NCBI GenBank assembly: GCA_027596035.1
Contig: JADGJA010000372.1
Location: 1 to 21,057, forward strand
Direction: 5' to 3'
DNA: 21,057 nt
From: Thoreauomyces humboldtii
Lineage: Eukaryota; Chytridiomycota; Chytridiomycetes; Spizellomycetales; Powellomycetaceae
The notes under the pieces are model-generated. The model had not been told where the DNA came from and did no database searches. It worked only from the letters and a program-made list of their open reading frames with translations. This document shows, in pieces, positions 1 through 13,408 of this stretch. The position numbers and the translations under genes are program-made. The stretch's first letter is position 1, and every line of letters starts with the position of its first letter.

Positions 1-3000
1 TCCCCCGCCCTCCCGGATCTCCGGCAGGACCTGCCGAAACTGGAGCCTCGCAATCAGGCGAGGTCTCACAGAGACCACATCAAGGCATTCTTTGCTCGTA
101 GAGATGCATCCGATCTGGACAGCCAAGGACCGTCGTCATCGTCGTCTTCCAGCGTGACCTTTGTCCTCTCACTGCTCGCGCCCTTCACATGGGATCTGCT
201 CCTCAACACCCTCATCCGCGCCGCCATCATCGCTCTCACCATCGGGCTGCCGCTGCTCATCCCGCGCGTCCTGGACGTCCTCACCTATCCCGAGGATCGC
301 GGCGGCGTATTTCACAACCCCTATGCGCTCGCCGTCGTACTTTTTCTGATGCAAGCACTCACCGCCTTCTGCTTCTGGACCTACCGCTCTGTCCTCCTCC
401 GGCTCACCTTCCGCTCAAAGACCCTTCTCGTGGGCATACTCTACGAGAAGGCTCTCAGGCTCTCGTCCGCCAGCAGGATCAAGTTTCCCGCAGGACACAT
501 AAACTCGCTAATCAACAGCGACACCACCGCCGTCGTCGCTGCCATCTCGGATGCCTCGGACGTCTGGGCCGCCACCGTTCAGATCGCTCTGTCCCTCTAC
601 TTTCTCTCCACCTTCCTCGGCTCCTCGACGGGCATCTCCGTCGCCATTTACGTCTTTCTGTCCGCCCTCCAGTTCCTGGTCGCCCCGAAAATGACGGCCC
701 ACATCAAGCTCTACATGAAGCAGCTCGACGGCTACACCAAGAAGCTCCGTGAATTCCTCTACGGCGTCAAGAGCATCAAGTATCAGGCCATCGAGGGCGC
801 CCTCGTCACCAACATCGAAAAGACACGTGCAACGCAGCTCCACTCGCTGGCATGGTACAACCGCACAAAGATCTTCATCTCGCTCTGCAAGACCTTCCAG
901 CAAAGCCTCTTCTCCACCGTCTCCTTCATCGCGTTCGCCGCCCTAGGCGGCGAGATGACTGCGAGCAACGTCTTCACCGCCCTGGGTCTGTTTTCCACCC
1001 TCGTCGAACCCTCCTCGGCCATCAGCACCTCGTTCCCGAACCTTCTTGCCACCCGCGTGTCCTTCCAACGGCTGCAGGCCTTTCTGACCGCCCAGGAGGC
1101 TCCTCCATCGGACAAGGTCGTCCCCAGCAGGCACATGTTGGGCACCGACGACGCCGTCGTCCTCGATCACGCCTCGTTCAAGTGGGACACGATGGATACC
1201 AAGAAGGAGGGCGAAACCAAGCAGAGCGGGCTGTGCGATATCACTCTCTCGATCCGCAAGGGCACCCTGACTGCGGTCGTGGGGGGTGTCGGCAGTGGAA
1301 AAACCACACTCCTGGCGGCCATCGCCAAGTCCATTTCGAAGACGGAAGGATCTCTTCAAGTCAACGGGACCGTGGCTCTTTGCGAGCAGCAGCCGTGGAT
1401 CATGTCGGGCACCATCCTCAGCAACATCCTCTTCCACGACGAGAGCCGACACGAAAACGTCCAAAAGGCCGTCACGAGCGTGAGCCTGGATCGCGATCTG
1501 GAGCTCCTGCCCAGCGGCATCCACACGCACATCGGAGAAAAGGGGGTAAGTAGGCGACTTGGCCATAACAGCCGGAAGTTTCCAGGTCACAGTGCGCACA
1601 AACTCATCCGCGGCTTTCTCCCTCACATAGGTCAATCTCTCGGGCGGACAGAAGGCTCGTGTGGCGCTCGCTCGCGCCGTTGCCAGCGACCGTGACATCC
1701 TGCTCCTCGATGATCCTCTTAGCGCCTTGGACGCGCACGTCGGGAAGGCTGTCCTCGAACAGACCATCCTACGAGATTTGAAGAACAAGACTGTTATCTT
1801 GCTGACCCACCAGCTCCACACCCTTCCGAAGGCGGACCAGATTGTGGTCATGGCGAAGGGCAGGATCGTGCAGGCCGGTTCGTACAAGAGTCTCATGGAG
1901 GATAAGGAGGGTCCACTGTTCGAGATGATGCGAGACTACCATGTCGACGAGAAGAACGTCAAGGGAAAGGAAAATGTTCTGGAAGAGATAGTACAGGAAA
2001 CAAAGAAAAACTTGGCCGACTACGAGGTCAGCCAAGGCGTCGCCGAGGATCGAAGAGTGGGAGCCGTCAAGCCCGACGTTGTCGCAAAGTACTTCGGTGC
2101 TGGAGGCGCGTTGTTTCTCCCCATGCTGATTCTGGTCAACGTCCTCGTGCTGGCATCCGGCACCACCTCGCGTCTCTTCCTCGCCTTCTGGACCTCTAAC
2201 CGTTTTGATTGGGAGCCTGCGCGCTATCTGCAGGTGTACCTTGGCATCGGCATTGTCGACTCGGTCTTCAACATTCTTGCGCTTCTGGTATTCTTCTACT
2301 TCACGTTCGTTGCTGCCCGCGAGCTCTTCACTGCAGCATTGCATGGGTTGCAACGTGCGACAATGGGTTTCTTTGATGAGCAGCCTATCGGTAGGTCGAA
2401 AACTACAACGGCCGCAACCTATATCTTTGAAACCCTGACCACCGGTGCTTCTAGGGCGAATCATAAACCGCATGACAATCGACGTTCGCGCCCTGGACAT
2501 GGCGATGAGCCAGATTCTCTCCAACTTGTCATTGAATCTCATCGAGGTGGTCATCAGCATCATCGTCATCTCATACAGCGCTCCGTACCTCGTCATCCAG
2601 TTTGCCATCCTCGGCGCCATCGAGACGTTCATCTTCTTGTTTTTCCAGGCGTCTTACCGGGAGCTCAAGCGCCTCTCGTCCATCATGCAGTCCCCTATCA
2701 CCTCCCACATCTCCGAGAGCCTTTCCGGCATCAATACCATAAAGGCTTACGGCGCTGAGCGTTTCTTTGTCACGGCGGAGGAACAGGCGATGGATCAAGC
2801 CAACAGCGCAACCTTGTTCCTGAGCAGCGCCCAGTTCTGGTTTGGGCTCCGGTCCGATCTCTTGGCTTCCACGGTTACCCTGGTCCTGGTCATTCTGTCC
2901 GCCACCGGAGCCTTCTCGAGCGCCACGGTCGGTCTCTCCCTTACAGCCTCCATCTCGCTCAGCCGCGCCACCATCTACTTCCTTCTGTGGCTCAGCAACT

Positions 3001-3917
3001 CCGAAGCCTCGTTCAACGCGACCGAACGACTGGACCACTACGCCTCCGAGCTGCCCCAGGAGCCCGCCGCCGTCTTGCCGAACGACCCGACAACCGTTGA
3101 ACATTGGCCAACCGAGGGGGCGATCGTCCTCAGCAACGTGTCCGCCGCATATCCGTCGCGTCCTGATCATCTGGTGCTCCAAGATCTGAGCCTGTCGATT
3201 CGTGGAGGTGAGAAGATTGGCATTGTCGGTCGAACGGGCTCGGGAAAGACGACCCTCGTCTCCATCCTCTTCCGCATGCTCGAGGTCAGCAAAGGCGACA
3301 TCTTCATCGACGACCGAAACGTCGCCACGCTCGGACTCTCGGCACTCCGATCCAACATGCAGATGGTCTCACAAGACCCCGTCCTCTTTACCGGAAGCGT
3401 GCGTTCCAACATGCAGCTCCCCTCTCAAGGCCCGGGTCGCGTCCCATACACCGACGACCAGCTTTGGGAGGCCCTCACCCGCGTCGGTCTTGCAGACTTT
3501 GTCGCCTCTACCCCAGAGAAGCTCGACGCTCCGGTCCTCGAGAACGGATCCAACCTCTCCCTCGGTCAACGACAGCTCCTCTGTCTTGCCAACGCCGTCC
3601 TTGCCGGCCGTCGTGTGCTAGTCCTAGACGAGAGCACGGCGTCTCTTGACGAGACTTCGTCCAAGCGGGTGGCTGAATGTGTGGCCACGTGCTTTCAGCA
3701 TGCGACCGTCATTGCCGTGGCTCATAGACTCAACTCCATCGCGGGGTACGACCGTGTGGTGGTCATGGACGGTGGACGCATCGTCGAGTGTGATAAGCCG
3801 CATGTCCTCCTTGGAAGGGCCGACTCGGCGTTCAGAAAGCTGGCCGATGCGACGGGTCCCTCCAACGCTGCGGTCCTCGAACAGATTGCGCAGGAGGCGT
3901 ACCTTCGTGGTCAATGA
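1..3917 (+). CDS. ABCC (MRP-type) ABC transporter, 5'-partial
   Basis: ATP-driven exporter of the ABCC family, expected in the plasma or vacuolar membrane and moving conjugates or drugs. The frame is open from base 1, so the start lies upstream; 1255 residues are visible. Exons are 1-1545, 1631-2390 and 2455-3917 (introns of 85 and 64 nt, GT..AG). Order: TMD1, NBD1, TMD2, NBD2. NBD1 has Walker A GGVGSGKT (about residue 428 of the visible protein), Q-loop region CEQQPWI, signature LSGGQ beginning two codons after the first intron, Walker B LLLDDPLSALD and H-loop THQ. NBD2 has Walker A GRTGSGKT, Q-loop VSQDPVLF, signature LSLGQ, Walker B VLVLDEST and H-loop AHR. NBD1 has Asp where NBD2 has the catalytic Glu, the usual ABCC asymmetry. 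The substrate cannot be read from the sequence. A Yor1-like or other fungal MRP subclass is possible. Confidence 0.95.
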
Positions 3918-4895
3918 TGTGGGGCTTTCGACACCCGGGTTGATGCGTGATGTGATCTGTATACAAATGGAGAGGGACAATCCTCACGAAAATTGAACAA
4001 AGTTAATCAGTAACCAGGCTCGTGGCCCGACCCAACCTCATGTGTCGTTCCGACACTCCGCATTGCTGCGATACGTTCTGGAGCGGATTCCCCGCCTCTT
4101 CGAAGTGAACCTCTAGAATGCCAAAGTCTTGCCTCCAGGGCAGTAGAAAACGAAGGGTTCGGAAGGCTCTGCAGCATGACGCGCCGAGACAACTAGTACG
4201 ACCGTGGCCAGTTGGCAAGAGGATGTGTCGATGATTGCTTGCCACTGTCCCTGGATACACCTGTCGGGCCGCTGTAGACGACCATTTCAGAATAACGGAG
4301 TGATGGTGAAGCGTTAGGTAGTTGAACGAAACCGTAAAACCCAGATATTCACTACAAGCGCTCGCCTCTCGTTCTTGCCACTCTGAAGCGCTTGAGCCTA
4401 GCCTGGCGATCGTAGTAATCCGTCGGTGTGCCGTCGTTCCCATACCTTGCGTATTCCATCGTTATGAAAACCTACTCTTCAGTATCGACGTCTTCGCCGG
4501 AAACGGTTCCGGCAATCTCTTCCGACCCGAGGTTGCCTTCCTTCCGTTTTTGCCTGCGCTCCTCCCGTCGGACCTCGCAAACTACTCCTGGCGGTACACC
4601 ACGCTCTTCGACAGGAAATGCTGCCTCCCAAGTTGAGACTGGTACTACGTAAAGGGAAGGTGCATTGTCTGAACCTTCCTGCGTTTCCCATGTCAATCTA
4701 TCACCCAATCGACTTTTCCCGTCGTGTTGCTTTTCCCACAGTGTCGCTTTTCCGACAGAAGAAAGCTTGTACTCTCAGTGCGGATTCTCCATCGCAGACA
4801 AGAAACACCTCTCCGTCCCGCTACTACTCGCCAGACGCACAGAAAAGAAGTTGTGCCACTAAGCGGACCACTAAGCGAACCACTTTCCGTCCTTC
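3918..4895. other. intergenic, converging 3' ends
   Basis: This gap lies between the stop of the ABCC transporter and the stop of the minus-strand surface-protein gene. Short ORFs occur on both strands, but none has a recognisable domain or consistent coding bias. The minus-strand frame at 4472-4708 (an acidic/basic tail ending GEDVDTEE) could in principle be an extra 3' exon of the surface-protein gene, but that gene already ends in a hydrophobic C-terminal signal. Small imperfect direct repeats are visible: CTTTTCC at about 4713, 4730 and 4746, and a 12-13 nt unit containing CACTAAGCG repeated twice at about 4857-4884. Confidence 0.5.
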
Positions 4896-6320
4896 CTACA
4901 GCAAGGCCCAAGCAACGCCGAGGGGTGCCAGGACACCGACAACCAGCGAAGGCCACCTCCTTTCCCCTCCCGACGTAGCGTCCTCCTCCTCGGGCGCGTG
5001 CGTCTGAACGACGGTCGACGTCGTCGAAGACGTCTTTGTGGCCATAGGCTGGCTCGACGAAGGCGACAACGAAGAAGGAGCAAAGTCTACCCGACCGTCT
5101 TGGTGCTCGTCTGCGTCCAAGTCGCGCTCGTCGTGCTTGTCGAGGTGGAAGGCTGAAGTGGCCTCGTCACGGTGCTGGAAGCCGGAAGCGAGGTCGTGGT
5201 CCCGGGAGCGGTCCAGTAGAAGGAGGTCTGAGTGACCATCAACATGTTGGAGTATCCACAAGGAAGCCGGTCGACGACGACCAGGTTAGAGATCTGCCAA
5301 GGAGCCGATCCAGCAGTGTTCGCCAGGCTGCTCAGAGCGATGGAGAAGATGGACGAGGCTCCCCTGCCTGTCAGCAGCGAGGAAATGTCGATGGCGATGT
5401 TCGTAGGGTTTGGGAACGTGCCCGTGACCAAAGCGCCGTTGTAACGGGTTCCGGCAGCTCCGCATCCAGCTTCCACCTGCGGCATGAACTGGGTCGTGGA
5501 GGAGGTCTGCAAGGTGAAGACGAAATACTTTTTTGCGCTTACGCAGCCGATGTCCTCGTAGAAGTAGGAGCCATCCTTTGGAGTGAAGGACAGAACACCG
5601 TTGACGCTCGGTGTCCAATTCGGGCTGAGATGTGCCACGTCGGGTACGTTGGGGTCCAAGCTGATCGTAATCTCCAGCACTTGAGTGTGGCGGTAGGTCC
5701 ACATATAGTTGACAGCCTCCAACGGTTATCGGCTCGCAGGACATGCCAACGCAAAAATCGGAAAGAAGTTCCCCTTGTCCAAGTCCCTGGTCAGGGGTCC
5801 CTGTCGTTTGGGTGGACGTAGCCGCTGTGCTGGTAGGACTCGGAACTAGCGACGACGAGCTGGCGGATACCAAGATCGGTTGGGAATACCAGGGTCCCAA
5901 GGTGGTCCCCTGATCGTCGGTGACGGTTATATAAACGAATTGCTCCCAGCCCGTCAAATAGAACTGGGGTGGGACAGTGAAATTGAAGAAATGTGCGCCG
6001 CTGAATGTCCAAGGAAGGTTCATTGTGGCCAAGGTCGCGATGAGGATCGCGCCGTATGAATCGAAATCGACACCAAAGTACAACGACACGCTTTCGACGG
6101 TGGTGTTGAGCCATGTCGTGCGGTTCGCCAAGACCCAAGAGATGGAGTACTGATTCCCGAGTGACCAATGTGAGGCGTTTGCGTCCACATAATCGGTAGG
6201 AATTGCGATCCCGCTGATCAGTGGCACTATCGGGTCTACTGGCGTCTGCGAGAATGCTGCAGTCAGGCCGGGCACGGACGCAGCGAGAAGGATTAGCGAG
6301 ACCACTGGAGCGTGGAACAT
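4896..6320 (-). CDS. secreted Ser/Thr-rich surface protein, Kre9/Knh1-like domain, GPI-type tail; frame broken twice
   Basis: Probably a cell-wall or plasma-membrane surface protein. The chosen ATG at 6320-6318 is the first that gives a signal peptide (MFHAPVVSLILLAASVPGLTAA); TTG at 6335 is not needed. Residues about 30-130 resemble the Kre9/Knh1-type N-terminal domain of Ser-Thr-rich GPI-anchored proteins, with four N-glycosylation sequons (NAS, NRT, NTT, NFT). A Ser/Thr linker and a second, Cys-containing domain that I do not recognise follow, then another Ser/Thr stalk. The C-terminus is hydrophobic up to the stop (LVVGVLAPLGVAWALL) after a small-residue SGG, as in a GPI-attachment signal. 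The frame shifts near 5721, where no good intron is visible, and again near 5087-5090, where a 38-nt GT..AG intron or a one-base change in a GGG run would both restore it. The gene could be intact with sequence errors or a decaying copy. Confidence 0.6.
5715..5730 (-). other. frame break inside surface-protein gene
   Basis: Upstream of this point the minus-strand frame starting at 6320 reads sensibly to ...MSCEPIT. Downstream, the sensible frame (NYMWTYRH...) is shifted by one base. The downstream frame has a TAA a few codons before this point, so the switch is confined to a few bases around the TT at 5721-5722. Dropping one of these T residues would make one frame. No GT..AG pair with a good donor and sensible length fits here. 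Confidence 0.6.
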
Positions 6321-6339
6321 CGTAGACGAGAGCAAGTGA

Positions 6340-6699
6340 AAACCAGATCCTGTTCAGTTTTTGACTCTCAACGATATCTCCGTGGTACCTTTCGCCCAGC
6401 ATGTCTTTTTCGAGCAACATCCCGAGCTCCATGCCGGAAGCAACTACATCCCCATGCCCGAGCTCGCTCGCTTCCGTCGCCATATGCGCTATGTCAACGA
6501 CATGCGGTCGTCGCACGCTCACCAGATTGAGCTCCTATTCACGTTTGCCGCGGAGTTGCGCGCGAGTTCCTTTGAGATGGTGCAAGACCTCCCGATGAAC
6601 GTTCGCAAGGAGTTTGCGTTTCGCAAGCTGGTCGCGGACGCGGGTGATGGTCACGACCCCGACTCCTTGCGCAGAACGGCAGACGAGATCCCGCCGTAG
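6340..6699 (+). pseudogene. coding-like fragment without a good start
   Basis: An open frame runs from after a TGA at 6337 to a TAG at 6697-6699. The sequence looks protein-like (segments such as PFAQHVFFEQHPEL and PMNVRKEFAFRKLV), and G or C dominates at third positions through most of it, as in the real genes here. The first in-frame ATG is at 6451 (82 aa), but the coding look begins about 110 bases earlier. That suggests either an exon with an acceptor near 6356 or a 5'-truncated relic. The region immediately upstream is occupied by the start of the divergent surface-protein gene. I do not recognise the family. It could also be a chance ORF. Confidence 0.3.
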
Positions 6700-7426
6700 T
6701 CTACTGGTCCCATGTGGGCTCTGAACAGCCTTTGGAAAGTTGTGATCGCTATGATTGTTTCCTGGGAGCGTGAATAGACAGTTGAATGCGGCGAAGCATG
6801 TACCACCGTTAAGCCGGAATCACGCGTTTCGCGGCTTGTTCAGCGTCATTCACAGTTTGGTAGAGTTTAGGCGAACTCTTCTGAAGCATTCGCCCAATCG
6901 CAGAAAAACTGGAAAGGTCCTCCTTTCCTGAGGAGGAAATCCATCGCGTTTGTTGACATGTCGTTGGAAGCGAGTCTGCGGCGGTGTCCTTCTGTTTTCA
7001 CAGGCCCCTTGGTACCCAATTCGAAGGCCACCCGTTTGGAATTCACACTCTAGACTGTAAGCTTTCAGCTTTATGCCAGTCGTGACAGTTTCGAGCACTC
7101 ATGAGACGTACCACGCACGTCCGTCAAGTGTTACGAGTTGAAAGGAAACTACGTAAATGTGTGGCAAAGAGCGGAGAGGCATGGAGGACCATGAACGGGA
7201 GACGGGAATGGGATTCCTTGCTTTTTCGGTTCGGCGCAATCTCCATTTGCATCTTCACTCTTCCTCACGTCACTAACGACATCGCAAGCGCCATACCCCG
7301 CCACTGTCTTGTGAGCTCTCTTCGAAGCTTGTCTCGTTCTTGATTACCGCGCTCGCTTCTCAACTCTACGCTGGTCATACCTTCGCGACGTAGCAAAACT
7401 TGCCCGCAACCCCCACTCATCCCACC
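6700..7426 (+). promoter_or_regulatory. upstream region of cullin-1
   Basis: About 730 bases without a supportable gene. Short ORFs on both strands (for example 7101-7343 + and 6850-7098 -) have no recognisable motifs. The region must contain the cullin-1 promoter and 5' UTR. The bases before the ATG (CCCACC) are a good translation-start context. I see no clear TATA box. Confidence 0.4.
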
Positions 7427-10622
<3,196 letters not shown>

Positions 10623-11026
10623 CGCACCATACGTCGTCACATGACGAACACCCTCTCACCAACTGTGGGATTTCAGCGACTGTCGATGGAAAACAGTTGC
10701 CGTCTTGTGATTCTTTACGGATACCCGTTCTCGATGCCTGTTAGTCGTAGGATTGCGTCGTGTTCTGGGTCTGCTCTTTCTGACGCTTGAAGAAGATTTC
10801 ACTTGTCCGGATCTTCTGGACGAATACTCGACAGATGGGGACGTGCCGCTTTCTCTCATTGCCGCTCTCTCCCTCTCTCTCCGTCTCTCTCCCTCGCCCT
10901 AAGATAGATAGACGTTGAATGGCTGGCACAGCATAGCACAGCAAAGTTTTCCCACAAGTCGTCGTTCCCACGCTCTTTTGTATCCAGTCTGTGCCGCCCT
11001 TTTGTCAACACCCTCAATCGGCACAG
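10623..11026. promoter_or_regulatory. cullin-1 3' region and promoter of the SAP/F-box gene
   Basis: Tandem + strand genes are separated by about 400 bases. The notable element is a CT-rich tract at about 10865-10899, a common feature just upstream of transcription starts in fungi. It lies 128-162 nt before the next ATG. No gene is seen here. Confidence 0.4.
10865..10899 (+). repeat. CT-rich low-complexity tract
   Basis: Runs of CTCTCT/CCCTCT on the + strand in the upstream region of the SAP/F-box gene. This could be a core-promoter pyrimidine tract or a simple repeat. Confidence 0.6.
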
Positions 11027-12982
11027 ATGGAGGACCATGCTGGTCCGCAAGAGGACCTAGCCGCCCTCACCGTGCAGCTCCTGAAGGCAAGGTGCAGGGA
11101 ACTGAATCTCACCGTCAAAGGGAGAAAGGCGGACCTCATCGCAAGGATCATGCTGGCAACGAAATCGGATAATGATGCACCCATCTCATCTTGGTCGGTC
11201 GACCAGCATCCGCATACCCTATCGACCGCTGTTCAAGCTAGACTTGCGTCACCAAGCGTCCACTCTGCGACCGCCGGCCTCCCAGTTTCTAGGAGCCAGA
11301 ACATAGCCAAGCCGTCTTCTCCAAACACACCCGCTTTCACAGCCGCGCACAAACATTACGTGGAAAGCCCACGTACGTCCATCTCGACAAAGTCACCAAA
11401 ATGTGGCCAACTTCCGCAATCATCACAACGTGCGGTTTCCGAGGATGCCCGACCGTCTGGAATCAAATTCCCTCGTTCACCTTTATCTTCGTTTCGTAAC
11501 CCACGGATGTTGCCGCTTGCTCCTGCTCCGAGCTCGGTGTCACAGGAAAAGAAGCCTCAGGCTCTCACACTGTCTACACCGGCACCGAGCTTCTGGGTTT
11601 CTGCTCCTCCGACTTTCAATCGTGACCAGTTTCTTGAGATATCGGCGGCTTCCATCCGAGAGCTGTCCAAAGACATCTTACTTTCTCTGTGGATCGTTTT
11701 CGCTCACTTGAGCGCAGCGGAACTTGCGGTAGCCCAGCAAGTTAGCAAGCAGTGGTATATTGCTGGTAGGTTACATGCCTTGTCGACTTGCTCTGTCAAC
11801 CTTTACCTCTGATGCTCTTCTCCCTGTCAGGCGTGTCTCACTGGCGCCGGTTGCTCATTAGGTCCTGCTTGCATCCCGTTTGTGTACCCGTACATAAGAT
11901 CTCATTGTATGGGTTTCAGTGACTTCCCAGGTCGGCGCACGGTCAAATTTCTGAGCGACAAGAAGAACCACGACTTCCCCGGCGTCACCCAGGCCTACCA
12001 CCAGTTTCGTTCCAAGTTTTATGTTTCTTCCCGACAGGCTCATCTTGAAAGCTGGATAGGTCAGTACCCTTGCAGGGCCCGTTGTACTGTATAAGATGTC
12101 ACTTAAAAGCGGCATTGCCTCGTGATCAAAGGAAAACTGCATCTCGCCCTATCAGGCGCCTCTACCGTTTCAAATCACGGCATTCAGGACGATATCTTCA
12201 AGGCGACGGATCATGAACAACAACCATTCGTCGCCCGCCGCTTTTGGATTACGCTCTTTGTCCGAGAGACTCGAGCTCAACGGCAACAAGTCCTTACAGA
12301 CAACATTCCGTCGGTGCGCGCTGTAGAACTTCTCTGTCCGGACATCGCGCGGGTCTGGTCGGATCCCGCCGCGGTCCCCAACGACATTCGATTTGCGAAC
12401 TCGGCTTGCTACCTCGTGATAACTCATACTGGCGAGATATTGACCAGCCTCAGCGACGATTCGGAGGTTCCACCTGCCTGGACTTGGGTTGCGCAAAAGC
12501 TGGAAGCACGACAACCCAGCGGAACGGCTTTGTCGTCGCTGTCCACTTTAATTCCTACGTTGAACGGCGACTTTCCTTTCAACATGCATCCCTCCCTTTT
12601 TGCGAGCGGTGCTCACTGGAAGCATGTTGTTGGATCGCGCTTCGTCCTCGCTCATTGCGATGGTCTTGATGCCTCCCTCGCCTCAGGATTCGCTCGCCAA
12701 GCCACCCACCTCCCTGCGCTTCCTCACGATGTTTGTGCCGCCGTTCAGTCCGTTCACGCTCCGACTCACCCTTGTGCCGAGGTGTTCATAGTACAGACGT
12801 TAGCGTACGGAGCGCTCTTCGTGCTCGAGACTGGTCATACGATCGGTACCGAGGATGATGAGATCAATCCCATGTGGCAACGTCTTTTGCACTGCGACGG
12901 AGAGGGGCGCTTGGCGTGCCCGCTGGCATCACCGTCACGGAACTACTTTCAGTCCTGCCAGATCGAGGAGATCTGCCTTTAG
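11027..12982 (+). CDS. SAP-domain protein with F-box-like segment
   Basis: Likely about 589 aa. Exon 1 is 11027-11765, and the intron to 11830 is clear. Exon 2 starts at 11831. The next intron is ambiguous: 11882-11930 (49 nt, GTGTAC donor) or 11862-11919 (58 nt, weaker GTCCTG donor). Then an exon to 12059, an intron 12060-12131, and the last exon 12132-12982. Residues about 11-45 form a SAP motif (LTVQLLKARCRELNLTVKGR then KADLIARIM), a helix-turn-helix DNA-binding module. A disordered Ser/Pro-rich stretch follows. Around residues 215-250 an F-box-like pattern appears (LSKDILLSLWIVFAHLSAAE, then VAQQVSKQWY), continuing as VSHWRRLL after the intron. The 280-residue C-terminal part is not recognised. 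An F-box would bind Skp1 and so the cullin-1 encoded just upstream, but a physical link is inference. ATG 11027 is chosen as the first ATG before the SAP motif. Confidence 0.75.
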
Positions 12983-13408
12983 ACTATCTGTACATCGCTT
13001 TTCTGGAGTCATGTCTTGTCTTTATATCCACATGATCACTGTAAAAATACCATGCTCAATCTGTGCTCAATGCCGCTTTCGCCTGTAGACGCTGCCGAAA
13101 ACGGTGGAACCTGGCTTCTCTACCCAAATCGGTCTCTGGCGTCAAGTGGAGGCGTCGACTGAAACTTGATCCGCCCTTTCAGTCCCTCGTGCCGTCCATG
13201 TGAGTGTGTGTGTGTGTGTGTGGAGGTCCCGAGGAAAGTTCCCTGTCAGCCTGTCTGAGACCCCCAAACCCCCACTGAATAGACCCCAGCAGCCTCGAAC
13301 GCAACTTCATTCCAACCTGTATTGTACCGCCAACGACCTGCAAACGATCATCCACCGAACTACAATTCCCATCAAACATCCTCGAGAGTCTTTCTCATTT
13401 GCATCGCA
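12983..13408. promoter_or_regulatory. intergenic, upstream of the small membrane-protein gene
   Basis: A gap of about 425 bases between two + strand genes, presumably holding the 3' UTR of the first and the promoter of the second. Apart from a TG dinucleotide repeat at 13205-13222 nothing distinct is seen. Confidence 0.4.
13205..13222 (+). repeat. (TG)n microsatellite
   Basis: Nine TG units directly visible, about 190 bases upstream of the start codon of the small membrane-protein gene. Confidence 0.85.

Noticed and set aside
943..1896. 317-aa minus-strand ORF
   Set aside because: Antisense to the ABCC transporter exons, which carry clear ABC motifs; it is a shadow frame of GC-rich coding DNA.
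1769..2632. 287-aa minus-strand ORF
   Set aside because: Antisense to the same transporter and without any recognisable motif.
4472..4708. Minus-strand frame as a cytoplasmic-tail exon of the surface-protein gene
   Set aside because: The gene already ends in a hydrophobic GPI-type signal at 4896, and no convincing donor/acceptor pair links the two; third-position bias is weak.
5791..6522. 243-aa minus-strand ORF
   Set aside because: Overlaps the surface-protein gene in another frame and lacks a signal peptide or domain.
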